Shown: in pieces, positions 20,101 through 29,795 of the stretch
Numbering within the stretch: the first letter of the stretch is position 1
Layout: every line of letters begins with the position of its first letter
Origin: Irpex lacteus
Taxonomy: Eukaryota > Basidiomycota > Agaricomycetes > Polyporales > Irpicaceae
Assembly (NCBI GenBank): GCA_001986395.2
Contig: MQVO02000028.1
Coordinates: 186,001 to 250,000 of the forward strand
Length of the DNA: 64,000 bases
Reading direction: 5' to 3'
Notes under the pieces: model-generated
Database searches by the model: none
What the model was told of the DNA's origin: nothing
What the model saw: the letters and a program-made list of their open reading frames with translations, nothing else
Translations under genes and position numbers: made by a program

Positions 20101-22159
20101 CGCTAACCGCCGTCTAGCAGCGTGGGGAGCAATCTACGCGGCATTTGCTCCGGGCTTGGAAATTGTACACCGTCCGGGACGCATACACTCAAATGTTGAT
20201 CCTTTGTCTCGTCTCCCTCGGGCTCCTCCCGAGCACGTCTCTCCTTTGCCAGATCGGACGCCTCCGCTGAGGCTAGACGGAGAGAAAGCCCAGTCGGCAG
20301 AATCCTCCCTCGACAGCGCACCAGCAAGACGGGCAGCCCTGCACGCGAGCCTAACGGATTGGTCCGAAGTGCTGTTGGAAGCGGAGGCTCTGCAGACGAG
20401 AAGGAGTCAAAGGCTAGCCAACAAGAAGCCGACCTCGCAAGGGAACGGGGGGGCTACTACCTCGGATATACCGTCTACCACACATCCCAATGCGCAGAAG
20501 GACACAGAACAGACGTTAGAAGAGGCACCTGCGGAAACTGGGAGTCCAACGGCTGTACAGCGAAATCCCCAGGAACAGAAGGCGACTGACTCCGTAGTGG
20601 AGCCGTTCGAAGCGAGGAAGCTATGGGAATCTACTCACCGTCCTCCTACTGTACTAGTAAGGATGAGCGAAGAAACACGTAGACGGTATATCAAAGGCTA
20701 TAAGGACGACGTTACCTTCCGAGCTCGTTGGGAGAACCAGCAGAATAACCCGGACTCGTGGGACCCAGCGAATCGTTTCTTCAAAGACGACGACGACCTG
20801 TTATATTTCAGGGACGCCGACTTCCATGCGAGGCTCTGCGTGCCTAAAAGCGAGAGAGTGGCGGTTATGAAGGAAGCTCATGAGAGCCCACATCTCACCG
20901 CTCACTCTGGTGCAGAGAAGCTTTGGAGTTATCTGAGCTCTCGCTGCTACTGGCCGCGTATGAAGACGGACGTACTTGAATACTGCGCCTCTTGTGACGT
21001 GTGTCAGAAGACCAAACCAGCGAACTTCAGCCGTCACGGCAAACTCTTACCCCATCCAGTTCCCACTCGACCGTACGAATCCATCTCCATGGACCTAATA
21101 GTCAACTTGCCGTGGTCAGAAGATTGCAATGCGATACTAGTATTCGTGGACCGCCTTACCAAGCACGCCCAATTCATCCCTACCACCACTGGTCTGAAAG
21201 CGGAGGGTTTTGCGTCGCTGTTCATGAAACACGTTGTCTGTAAGTTCGGGGTCCCAGCGAACATAGTGACGGACAGGGATCCTAGGTGGACATCCATCTT
21301 CTGGAGAGAAGTGGCCAGGCTGCTGAAGACAGACATGTTGTTAGCGTCGTCGCACCACCCCCAACACGATGGACAAACCGAAATCGTGAACCGGCAACTC
21401 GAGACCATGTTACGCGCCTACGTAAAGGAGGATCGCACCTCCTGGTGCGAGTGGATCGCCTTGCTAGAGCACGCATACAACTCGAGGGTACACACGGGCA
21501 CGGGGTCGTCGCCCTACTTCCTCCTGTACGGTTTTGAGCCTAGGGGAACGCTAGACTTGAGCGAAGAAACGGTACGAGCTGTAGAGAGGAGCAGGGAGAC
21601 AGATCGTTTCGTGAAGGAGATGGAAATGCACCGCGAGAGCGCACGGCGAGCGATCGCGCGGTCCCAAGCGAAGCAAGCAGCATGGTACAATCGGGGGCGT
21701 AAGGTCTTGGACTTCGAACCAGGAGACTTGGTCTTGGTAAATCCTCACTCCCTAGAGTGGGTAGAGAGCACCGGAGAAGGGCGTAAGCTAGTACAGAGAT
21801 GGATTGGTCCCTTCGAGGTCCAACAACGTATCAACGAGAACACGTACAGGTTAAGATTGAACTCGTCCTACCCAGGCAGCCCAGTGTTTAACGTGGAGCA
21901 CTTGAAACGTTACAAATCCTCTCCCGAAGAATTCGGGGACCGTGCGCATCTGGACGACACGCGAGCTGTACCTGAAGACGAGTCCTATGAGGTTGAAAGC
22001 ATAGTCGGGCATAAATACGACAAGAGAAGACGCACTATGCTCTACCTAGTCCGATGGGCTGGTTATTCGCCCCTCTACGACGAATGGAAAACAGCGAAGG
22101 AGCTATCCGAAGCCCCCGAACTTCTTCACGCTTACCGTCGCAAGAGCGGGATGCGATGA
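16928..22159 (+). CDS. pol: Pol polyprotein of Ty3 element 2 (zinc knuckle, PR, RT, RNase H, IN, chromodomain)
   Basis: Frame open from 16928 (preceded by TAA at 16925) to 22159, in the -1 frame relative to Gag. It begins with the nucleocapsid-type knuckle, then a retropepsin-like domain with DSGAD near 17623-17637. Reverse transcriptase covers about 18800-19500 with YIDD near 19258. RNase H lies around 19690-20200 with the TDASDEAIG motif. The integrase HHCC finger is at about 20875-21010, and the D,D,E core has SMDLIV near 21085, TDRDPRW near 21270 and HDGQTEIVN near 21366. A C-terminal chromodomain (YEVESIVGHK...YLVRWAGY) lies at about 21985-22130. The first in-frame ATG after the knuckle is only at about 17207. 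Intact throughout. Confidence 0.93.
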   Translation, partial: EGRSSKPYTTTASPCKCCGSSKHWDRECPWYSIWEKKFGRSKDRAARVSETQGDDERFEDLYITAFDELNHQASLSLYLDPRVRHARLASATVMEQCGMAVSQSEEREASALRTTSTSIANKGRKPWVEDVPEEPEWLGPHAQEFLIESNERDELRDSITDPSTLNDARIETNAKATFTYEPRSGQPPSEDVRWLKPRRYRPSGSSALGVSVLSMKGRANCKDSPEIDLRLDSGADISLISAEFYKSFQKPPKLRQGRKMSVWQLTDKSSQIEGYIELPIFVTSKGGELIALTTEAYVVPDMNVPLLLGEDFHIAYELSVERNVEFGTTIRIGDSGVEIEAKGVRKPSYPSMVEDTSRLASFVRTKIHRRNKARRQRLRKKNAPGRTVARVATDTRIPPHSCVNVPVDCSFDGEEAWMVEKSMLGDERVAPLVIPNVLITAAYPRIPVANTTSRARYVRGGEVLAELSRPDASLDRPRSLAHWTEMANAASRTAALIRATSESHGHSHPPERVFLGKEDGTFVKVAATAASKESEELSPVDANSSTATPTLETDEEWGPKTAEVPDPDVYPSERMKELIDVAEVPPELEAKVWEMLQKRVKAFGFDGRLGHLETKCRIRTKEGVEPISVPMYGSSPAKRQVIDAQLDTWFQQGVIEPSHSPWGAPVVIVYRNGKARFCVDYRKLNAQTIPDEFPLPRQTEILSALSGAQVLSSLDALSGFTQIEVAEEDVEKTAFRTHRGLFQFRRMPFGLKNGPSIFQRTMQSILAPYLWLFTLVYIDDIVVYSKTYEEHLNHLDRVLEAIEKAGLTLSPKKCHLFYSSILLLGHKVSRLGLSTHEEKVKAISELKRPTKMSELQTFLGMVVYFSAFIPYYSSIAGPLFRLLRKGCAWRWGPEEEHAFEAAKAALKAAPVLGHPIEGRPYRLYTDASDEAIGCCLQQVQPIAVGDLKGTPAYEKIEKAHKQGSELPRFVTKMSSRIDDHAFTDHWARSLDDTVVHVERVLAYWSRTLKDAETRYSATEREALGAKEGLVKFQPYIEGERILLITDHAALQWAKTYENANRRLAAWGAIYAAFAPGLEIVHRPGRIHSNVDPLSRLPRAPPEHVSPLPDRTPPLRLDGEKAQSAESSLDSAPARRAALHASLTDWSEVLLEAEALQTRRSQRLANKKPTSQGNGGATTSDIPSTTHPNAQKDTEQTLEEAPAETGSPTAVQRNPQEQKATDSVVEPFEARKLWESTHRPPTVLVRMSEETRRRYIKGYKDDVTFRARWENQQNNPDSWDPANRFFKDDDDLLYFRDADFHARLCVPKSERVAVMKEAHESPHLTAHSGAEKLWSYLSSRCYWPRMKTDVLEYCASCDVCQKTKPANFSRHGKLLPHPVPTRPYESISMDLIVNLPWSEDCNAILVFVDRLTKHAQFIPTTTGLKAEGFASLFMKHVVCKFGVPANIVTDRDPRWTSIFWREVARLLKTDMLLASSHHPQHDGQTEIVNRQLETMLRAYVKEDRTSWCEWIALLEHAYNSRVHTGTGSSPYFLLYGFEPRGTLDLSEETVRAVERSRETDRFVKEMEMHRESARRAIARSQAKQAAWYNRGRKVLDFEPGDLVLVNPHSLEWVESTGEGRKLVQRWIGPFEVQQRINENTYRLRLNSSYPGSPVFNVEHLKRYKSSPEEFGDRAHLDDTRAVPEDESYEVESIVGHKYDKRRRTMLYLVRWAGYSPLYDEWKTAKELSEAPELLHAYRRKSGMR

Positions 22160-22467
22160 AGCAAACGCGATAATGCTAAGTTATAGGCGCTTCGCCGACC
22201 ACGCTCGTTATATCTCTCTGGCGCTAAGATTATTTACTCTTTCTGTCGACTCTCGTTCACTCATGCTTGCTCTCCTCTTATTCGCGCGGCTGGTCCCGAG
22301 CTAGTACGCCATTCCGGTTCCCTCTTTCCTATACGGCATTCACGACCCTGTAACGACATCGATGGCTGCTAACGCCTTTCCGGTTTCCCTCCCTTCTCTT
22401 CCACTCTCAACGACTTCCCGACGTCGAGAAAGCGCGCACAACAACAGACCCGACACACACGCCCACA
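22160..22467 (+). promoter_or_regulatory. Pyrimidine-rich leader or promoter of the element 2 third ORF
   Basis: 308 bp between pol and ORF3, rich in C/T tracts (about 22230-22300 and 22380-22420), as in many fungal promoters. There is no strong TATA box; the best are weak matches near 22209 and 22329. An internal promoter or a spliced leader is possible. Confidence 0.35.
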
Positions 22468-24396
22468 ATGGCTTTGATCGACCCTACACTCCGCGTGTTG
22501 CTCTTCCAGCTGCACTACCTGATTAGCTTCCCCCTCACTCGGCTCCATTCTATCACGAACGCACCAGGGGAATCGTGGGTCGCTATAAGAGGCGATGCGC
22601 TCTCGATCGAGGCCAACGCCGCCGCCCTACACTACGACGGCCCCGCGATCGACCTATCGCGGATCCCTGAAGCATTGAGAGGACCGATCTGGTCGAACAC
22701 TGTTAAGTGGTACTTAGCTTACGGCGTTGATCTCTCACGCGTGCGTCGTCGCACTGGTAGTGTCATCGAGAGCTGGGTGTTCTCCTCGTTCGAAGACGAG
22801 GAAGAATATCTCGATCCTCGTGATCGCGAGAGGATTCTTCCCGAGCTGGCCACCAAGATTAAGGCCGATCTTCGAGTAGCCCTGGATCTCCTTGATCTCC
22901 TCGATCAGAGGGGTGGTCTCCAGGAGGTGGACGTTGACAGGCTCTACTCAGGGGAAGAGCTGGTCATCGTCACCGGGGGAGAGGCCATCGAGGCGGAGTT
23001 GCAGAGAGCCCGCAGGATCATGGACGAGCGACTCGCGGGAATTAACTTCGGACTGGTTAGGGCGGAGCTCGACGTGCGTAACTACGTGGAACTCACTTAC
23101 TCCCCGTACCTCGAGAAGTGGGCTCTACTCGACTACATGCGCGGCGTTCAACTCGACTTCCGTTCGTTCGACCCGAAAACCGTACACCTCCTCGACCTGC
23201 TACACCACAAAGTTCCGGTATTCTACCCCCTTGACTCTCAGTACCGACCACGTCTTACCGAAGCGGAAATTCGAGCCGTCGAGGCCATCCGTTCGGGAAA
23301 GGAGTTCGCCTACTGGATGCGCACCAAGTCGTGCTGGCCCAGAGTGGTGAAGTCGCTACCTGCTCCCGTTAAGCTGTTCGGCGTCAGCCCGGAGGCGGAG
23401 GCGGAGAATCCAGGCGTATACCCACCTCGAGCGGTGAGGTGGTCGAACTTGTTGAACATTGTCAAAGTCGCCCTCGGGGACTCCCTACATCCCGCTGCGA
23501 TGCCTATTGTTCCTACGTTGGCGACGGCAACCGTGACCCCCCTTGATCTCAGTCGCCTCATCGTGGACCCTCTGATCGAGTTACGCATGATGATCCGCGC
23601 CATAGAAGGCCACGACTCCGACCCTAAGGACCTTCTCACTGAAGCCCTCGTGCGTGGTTGGGCTTTTCAGGTCGTATACCCTCGGGGCTTTCTCGACGAC
23701 CTCAGCACGGTAGATGACTTCGTCGCGGGTGGCATGCCCGACGAGTTCCACTTGATCATCCTCACCACGGAGTCCGAAAACATCGACGTCGAAAGGGAAT
23801 GGGCCAGATACCTACGCCAAGTAGCGACTCTCCTCTCCAGGCCTAATGCGAAAGCATTCCTCTTCCTGGGAGGGATCTATTGGCGTCTCGCAATCCTCCT
23901 GGGCTCACGTTACCTGGCCGGCTGGATGCAGGACATCCTTACGCCCTCAGCTAGCGTGCTACTTCGTCGATCGGGAGCTCAATACATTCAAGGCTACTGG
24001 ACGGACAGCGTATCGGAGATCGAAAAGGACGTACTGCTCGGCTTGTCCCGCTCGCGTTTCACGAACACCGTACGAACCTGGTTCCCGCGACAAAGCCTCT
24101 TAGACAAGTACGGATCCTACGACGGCCAGTGGTCACGACTCGAGGAATTATTCGTTCTGGAACGTTACGAGAGTCTGCAACGTGGCGAGACGACCTTCCG
24201 CCCCCTCACTCACGACGAATGGGACGTGGAGCTCCGCGACTACCGCAAAGGAATACTCCTCCGGGACTCGTATGTCTCGCCGTCCTCATTCGAGATGGGC
24301 GTACTACTTCGGGACGTTCGGGCTGAATTGGGAGGTAGTTGGAAAGGTGCCACGTTGGAAGACGTCCGGAATGCCATCGACGGCGACGACGAATAG
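22468..24396 (+). CDS. Unknown 642-aa accessory ORF of Ty3 element 2
   Basis: Single uninterrupted ORF between pol and the 3' LTR with a good start context (cccacaATGg). The first 30 residues are hydrophobic (IDPTLRVLLFQLHYLISFP), compatible with a membrane anchor or signal. The rest is a well-structured, acidic, helix-rich sequence without a motif I recognise. A second hydrophobic patch (FLFLGGIYWRLAILLG) lies near 23860-23905. The N-terminus resembles that of the 245-aa ORF of element 3 (57073-57810). It is not Env of any family I know. It has clear coding composition and remains open for 1.9 kb, so it is probably under selection in the element. Confidence 0.8.
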   Translation: MALIDPTLRVLLFQLHYLISFPLTRLHSITNAPGESWVAIRGDALSIEANAAALHYDGPAIDLSRIPEALRGPIWSNTVKWYLAYGVDLSRVRRRTGSVIESWVFSSFEDEEEYLDPRDRERILPELATKIKADLRVALDLLDLLDQRGGLQEVDVDRLYSGEELVIVTGGEAIEAELQRARRIMDERLAGINFGLVRAELDVRNYVELTYSPYLEKWALLDYMRGVQLDFRSFDPKTVHLLDLLHHKVPVFYPLDSQYRPRLTEAEIRAVEAIRSGKEFAYWMRTKSCWPRVVKSLPAPVKLFGVSPEAEAENPGVYPPRAVRWSNLLNIVKVALGDSLHPAAMPIVPTLATATVTPLDLSRLIVDPLIELRMMIRAIEGHDSDPKDLLTEALVRGWAFQVVYPRGFLDDLSTVDDFVAGGMPDEFHLIILTTESENIDVEREWARYLRQVATLLSRPNAKAFLFLGGIYWRLAILLGSRYLAGWMQDILTPSASVLLRRSGAQYIQGYWTDSVSEIEKDVLLGLSRSRFTNTVRTWFPRQSLLDKYGSYDGQWSRLEELFVLERYESLQRGETTFRPLTHDEWDVELRDYRKGILLRDSYVSPSSFEMGVLLRDVRAELGGSWKGATLEDVRNAIDGDDE

Positions 24397-24432
24397 GCCA
24401 GGAGCTACCCGTTACTCGAACCTGGGGGGCTC

Positions 24433-24826
24433 TGTGACAACCGCTCGGCGTCTGGTAATTAGTTAGTTTCTCGTTACGGGTATATTTTTCGATTATTCTG
24501 TTCTGGACGTGTTAACTACTTAGCACATCAAAGTCTCGCCTCATGTTAGACACATGTACGGTATATAGTTCTGCGCCTGGCGCAACAAGAAAGACATCTC
24601 TTATTCTCACTACATAGTCTTCGCTGGAGCTCAGCTCGCGGAGGCACTGAGAAAGGCGATCTTACTACTTTCCCACCGTTGTGTACGTCTTCGAACAGAC
24701 GCACGACGACTTCTAATTGCCAGAAGAGGCAATCGCGTCACTATTCACACCTCAGGTTCCTGGCGTTCGCCGGACGACTCGCGGACGACCTCCCCAGCTC
24801 GGTGACCGCTCACGTCGAGCGTCACA
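24433..24826 (+). repeat. 3' LTR of element 2
   Basis: 394 bp, same ends as the 5' LTR. Preceded by the likely polypurine tract at 24424-24429 and followed by the TACAT target duplication at 24827-24831. Confidence 0.95.
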
Positions 24827-24829
24827 TAC
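24824..24829 (-). promoter_or_regulatory. Splice donor re-created by LTR insertion
   Basis: Before insertion the KDZ-B exon was followed by GTAAGT (retained beyond the other end of the element, reverse strand at about 13462-13467). After insertion the TSD bases GTA join the reversed LTR end TGT, giving GTATGT, which is again a canonical fungal donor. The original acceptor at 13417-13418 is intact. Whether this 11.4-kb pseudo-intron is spliced is unknown. Confidence 0.6.
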
Positions 24830-24831
24830 AT
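24827..24831. repeat. Target-site duplication of element 2, right copy
   Basis: TACAT, matching 13464-13468. On the - strand it reads ATGTA and spans the exon/intron junction of KDZ-B. Confidence 0.95.
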
Positions 24832-27800
24832 TCTTGGAAGTTGGGGTCATTTTCGTCTTCGGCACCCCCACTGGCCAGCCAGATCCAGGAAATCGTCCGT
24901 CGGCCCTCTCTCACAGAAAGGTTGTCGTCAAAATCGAGGCCGTATACACCTTCAACAGACATGCCAGCTGCCTGACGAATGGCAGCTCGATCGGCCTTCT
25001 CTTGCTCAGTCAAGGCGCGCTCATTGAAGGAGCGTACATCGTCGTCTTGAAGGACCTGGAATATCTTCTCCCATTCGCCAGCGCCACGTAGCTGAAGCAT
25101 GGCTTCGCGTGCACGTCGATATCGTTTTGCAGCCGCGATGGCTCGTCGATCGATTACGGCTTGCCACGACCGTCCTCGAGTATTGTCCCTCTGGCCAACG
25201 AAGTTCTTGATCTTGAAGCGGTTCGCAAAGGTTCGTGTTCGAAGCTGATGACGAAGGTCCTCCAAGGACTCTTCTGCCTGTGAAGCCCTCAAACGGTCCT
25301 CGACGTCTTGAAGGTTACGATCGCATACCTCCGCACGGCGGCCTATATGGCGAGCATCGGAGGGCATGCAGAGTGGGACATCTTCGGGATGGCAGTCTTC
25401 GTCAACAATTGACCCGTTGGCATCGAATTGAATAAATCGGGCCAACCCCGGCATATGGATGCGTTGCTGCTGTCGAAATTCCAGGAGCTTCCGTCTGATA
25501 GCTCGACGTCGCTCGTTTCTGGCCAGCTCGGTGAGAACATTACCGAACGGCACGTCGGCGATGTCAGCCTTCAAGGACGTTCTGTAGAGTAGTTAGTAAA
25601 TTAGTAAATGCATCATTCCTAGGTATGGGGCTACATACTGCATAGTCTCGACTTCGATGCCTAAGCATATGAACGATGCGGGAGTATTGTCGATCGCCCG
25701 ACCCTGCTGGTGGTATTCGTGCTCCTCTTCGCGAAGAATCGCAAGACGAACTGCATTGAACGTCACGCCTGCCAATGGAAAACAGGTTAGACAGTTCAAA
25801 CATAGAAAAGTGAGAAACATACATGGCTGACTAGACGTGAAGGGGCATTGGCAACTCGGGTCTTTCTGCCAATCGCACACCATGCGCTGCCACGCCTGCA
25901 GTTGCTGAGCGTCACGTTCGCGTACACGAGCACTGAACGCTTGAAGCTCGTCCCAATGAGCCTGCACCTGCTTGAGTGCATCCAGCATGCGACGGGCCAG
26001 TATATCGTACAGGCCGATGTTCTTCCTCCAGTTGATAAACCCGCAAAGATCGTCGATAAGTTCCTGTCGAGCGGCCGGAGTCATTTCCTTCACACTCGCT
26101 GCGATCTTGTTCAACCATGACCACAATCGCTCGATTCCCTCGCCGTCGGTTTGACCAGCACCCTTCGTGTAGTTGAGAGAATACGGGCCTTGACAGGAGT
26201 CATCGTGAGCACATAAGTGGCCCTTTGGGACCTTCGCGGTGAGATGTTTTCGGCTGGGGAGATTGAGGCGTATCTGCTCGGGCAGCCCGCACATCCGAGT
26301 CCAAAACGCCTTGAAGAACTGGCAGGCGATGTCGTAAGTGATGAGAAGATACAATCAAACGCCAATGAGGGCTGCGGCCAGCACGTAGTCCACGTTACAT
26401 TGCCTTGATAAGTGACACGTCATTAGTGAATAATATGACAGAGACAACGTAGACCTTGATACACGTACCGTTCACCTCTTTGCAAATCGCCCATGCCATT
26501 TGGTCGCCAATGCTCATGACGAGCACACGCAACACCAACCACTCCGGTCGCGTTCAGCCCTTTAGCCTTCTTCAGGTTCGCGAGAAGCATTGCGCTGAAT
26601 CCAGAACAGGTACTGAGCTGCAAACATATTAGCATGCGACACGTCCAAGAAGACTGTAGATTTACCTCTGTTTGGGTTGCATGCGCCCTTACGTGCTCCA
26701 TGTATGCGTCCCTCTCGACGAAATAGGACCAGCCAGGCGACAGCCGAACATCCAGCATGTTTGTCGAGCGATGTCGATTTTTGAGACGAAAATTGCAGTC
26801 GACGGAGATCGTTTGGCGATAGAGATAACGCTGGTCGGGGGCCACTGCTTCGAAGTCGCCCGGTAAGTTGATTCCGGGGTGAGGGCATGCACGACACCGT
26901 ACGGCGAGCTCGCCTACTTTGGTCCCAGCAACGCCCTCTGGCGTGTGTCCACGACCACCTCGCATGAGTAGCTCGAGGTTCCTCCACTCGCGGATCATGT
27001 TGGTGAACGCCCGGTGCCGGTCCTAGAGAGTTGGGATCATGAGTACAGCCATAGGTTAAACAAGCATAGCCGAGGCACTTACCGGAAGAGTGTCTAACCG
27101 CCATCCATCAGTGACAAACTCCAGTGTCTTCACAAAGTCGTATACAGTCAGGTTGCCTTGAAGGTTGAGTGTATGGAAGAGCTCTAAGAGCTCAATAGTT
27201 GCGCAGGTCTCCGGTTGAGTTTGGGTTGCTGGATACCAAGACCCGCGAAGGAGTTGTTGCCACATCTCAAGGTTCGAACAACAGCCGCATACGTTAACTT
27301 CGACTTCATGTAGGCCGTTCGTGTGAAGTACGACGATTCGTTTGCGAGTACCCATCCTACAGGGGGAATTCGTGCTGTGGTCTCCCAGAGGTATCACCAA
27401 GCCCAACTCGCGCAACGAGACTTTCTTGAAAGTCTGACCTGTCCATTCCTGGAGACTCGTTAACGCACACCTATGTAAAGAAGTTGAAACTATATACGTA
27501 CTTCAACCCTGTGTAATGGAAGGTTTCGATGTGCGTCGACGCAGCAGGCCTTGCAATATAAGGGGGGGTTGAAACATTCCTTGCAGCGGAAACTCGGGAG
27601 CTTTCCGCACCCTGGACAGCAGGACGATGCAGATGTACTCCCACGACCCTTGCGACGAAGAAGTTCGTGAATATACTGCTCGCGATAGGGCAGCCACGTC
27701 AAAAGGGGGGCGTCCTGTTAAACAGTCAGAAACCGGTCGCTCAATAAGGTACGGTACTGACCGAGTTTATGTATTGCTTGGCCCGTGTCTTCGCCCTCAC

Positions 27801-28025
27801 AATAACGCCAACATCGTCGTCTCTAATTTCCTGCACGCCGTCGACCGGCGGGTATTCTTGCGCGACTGGTGGAGAAGGGTCTCGAGGGGTGACATTTACC
27901 GTGCGGCTTTGAAGACGGAGTTGACGGGACCGATAATCAAACTCAACAACGCTTGCTGTGGCCTGGTTGCGGTAGGTAGAGTGGTCGTATAACTCGACCG
28001 CTTCATGTCTTCTCTTCTTGCCCAT
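24830..28025 (-). CDS. KDZ transposase copy B, upstream exons
   Basis: Transposase of the KDZ superfamily with start ATG at 28025, read on the - strand through many short introns. Exon 1 ends ...YINS before GTCAGT near 27760. Exon 2 carries the CxC2-type cysteine cluster (CCPGCGK...CKECF...CKACCVDAH, about 27500-27640). Later exons hold the RNase H-like core with TYDIACQ near 26320-26340 and TDGEGIERLW near 26110-26150. All joins I followed keep frame. The last upstream exon ends at 24830, where element 2 has inserted; the gene resumes at 12887-13416. Apart from the insertion I see no disabling change. The start lies 133 bp downstream of the TET/JBP-like stop, on the same strand, so the two probably belong to one transposon. 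Confidence 0.85.
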
Positions 28026-28157
28026 AGTGTAGAAAGGACAGTGTCTGGCGCTTAAACGTGTCTCATAACACGTATCAAGGGTTCACTCATTAAACAAGGT
28101 CACGTGGAAATATTATTCAAGGAAAATGACTAAGCCAGGGATGTTTCTACTCTAAGT

Positions 28158-29795
28158 TCAGCTACCAGAAAGGCGCATGCGATCAGCATGTAACGACAAC
28201 ACCGTAGAGAACTGAGCAAGGGCGCGCTGCCAGCGTGTTCCGCGTTGCTCAAGCTCCTCAGCTAACAAAGCCGCATCTTCGGAGAGGGATTTCCAAGAAC
28301 GAAACTTGTATTGCACCCAGCGAAACAGGCCGCCTGCAGCATACTGGGTGAAGGACTCCCGTGATTCGCCTCGTTGCAACGACGTATTCCCATGCATGAG
28401 TGTAGCGGAGGGAATGAGGGCTATGGAACCAGCAGGGAATTGGATAACCAGTCGGAGTTGCCTTAGCACAAGATGCCCCCCTTTACGTGCGTCGAAGTTA
28501 CCAGCGCAAAAGATTGGACAGATTCCGTTAGCCTTATTGCCCGAGTCAGTGTGCTCGAAGGTTACAGTGTTGGGCGCAAAGTTGAACGAGGCAGCTGCGA
28601 ACACAGTGTTCTTTATGGGCTGCTCAAACTCGTCGTGGTTCGCCAGTAACGCCACCAAGTTCTCGCGATACTCGAGGTAGAGCTTCGGGAAATAAAACTT
28701 AAAGATAGCTACATGTCTATCAGCGTGGGTTAACAATATGTCGTGGCATTACGCACCGTTTTGATGGCCCATGACGCGCTTGACACTTGGATTGTCCATA
28801 AGCCGTTGTAGAACCTTCACATTGTGCTTCGAGTGCCGTAGAATACCAGGTCGCTGTATGCACTGTTAGTTTCAGTTAAAGATGCTAATGTGATGGCGTA
28901 CCATCTGGCCCCCGCCGTATGATAGTCCCATTGCAATGGTCTGGAACTCTCCACGTCGATCTCGCTTCCCGGAGAACCGAAGACGGCGTTTTGCGTCAGC
29001 CATTGCAACTTGCGCGCCTTGAACGACGCCAGACCAGGAAGCATCGCCAGACGGACCACCAGCGAACACGCAAATGACACGGCCGTCTTTATCGGTTATG
29101 CCTAAGGTGGCTCTAATGGATAATGGACCATGAGAACGTCGCAGAGAAGAAATCATGAGAACGCACATGCCATCCCATTCGACTACCTTAAACCCCTCAT
29201 CTACGTAGCTTTGGAGATCTCTGTGGTGTGCATCTACGTCGAACCGCTTCCCTATGAACCCTTGTCGTGTCACCGGCAGCTTTTGAGCATTGAAGGAGGT
29301 TTTGATTGTGCTCAGAGCGTGATAACGTTGAGATTGAGTCTTGCGAATCTTCTTGTCATATTCACCATTAGCTTGCGCTTCAGTACGCCATCTCTGACGA
29401 TGTTTCTTGTAGCCCGCTTTCTTGTGAGAAATACGCTGGCCGCTTGCTGACTGCTGGGACTGTTGCACTGGCGGCGTTGGAGTCGCATGCTCGCTTGTCA
29501 AGGAGGGTGCAGCAGATGGTGAAGAAGGTCTTGATGACATAGGGGACGCTGTTGGAGAAGAGAGTGGGGACAAGTCTGACACGTACGCAAGAGGCCAGCC
29601 TTCTGCGTCATCCTCTTCCTCCTCTTCATGCACAATCTCCCTCTCCACCGCATTCTTCACATACTGCTCTACGGAGCAGGCCACGTCGAAAGAGTGAAAG
29701 GGAGAGAAAACAGTCCCTGAGCGGGTCTGTGCAGGGTATCAGTATCGGCGGACACTACCACAGTCCCATCCACTCACCGATCTCACTGAAGCCAT
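28158..29795 (-). CDS. TET/JBP-like 2-oxoglutarate/Fe(II) dioxygenase next to KDZ-B
   Basis: Predicted nucleic-acid base oxidase (5-methylcytosine oxidation in characterised TET proteins). Five exons by eye: 29778-29795, 29167-29726, 28902-29112, 28757-28853 and 28158-28708. Together they give 478 residues in a continuous frame. The N-terminal 110 residues are acidic, then Ser/Pro-rich, followed by a basic patch. The catalytic core has HxD (EHTD, His at 28551-28553, Asp at 28545-28547), the distal His in LMHGNT (28392-28394) and the 2OG-binding Arg in RESFTQY (about 28361). The GGLFRW motif after it is typical of fungal TET/JBP proteins. KDZ-linked TET/JBP expansion is known in Agaricomycetes. 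All catalytic residues are present, so an active enzyme is plausible. Confidence 0.85.

Larger units (their letters stand above)
13469..24826 (+). mobile_element. Complete Ty3/Gypsy retrotransposon 2 (chromovirus with third ORF)
   Basis: An 11,358-bp element bounded by 394-bp LTRs beginning TGTGAC and ending GTCACA (perfect 6-bp inverted ends), with a 5-bp TACAT duplication. Internal order: Gag, protease, RT, RNase H, integrase, chromodomain, then an unknown 642-aa ORF. A G6 polypurine run (24424-24429) lies just before the 3' LTR and fits a PPT. No convincing tRNA-complementary primer site is seen directly after the 5' LTR, where the sequence starts gaggtggacac. The LTRs differ at one base only (13730 T against 24694 A), so the insertion is very recent. 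It is inserted antisense in the KDZ-B transposase gene. Confidence 0.97.
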
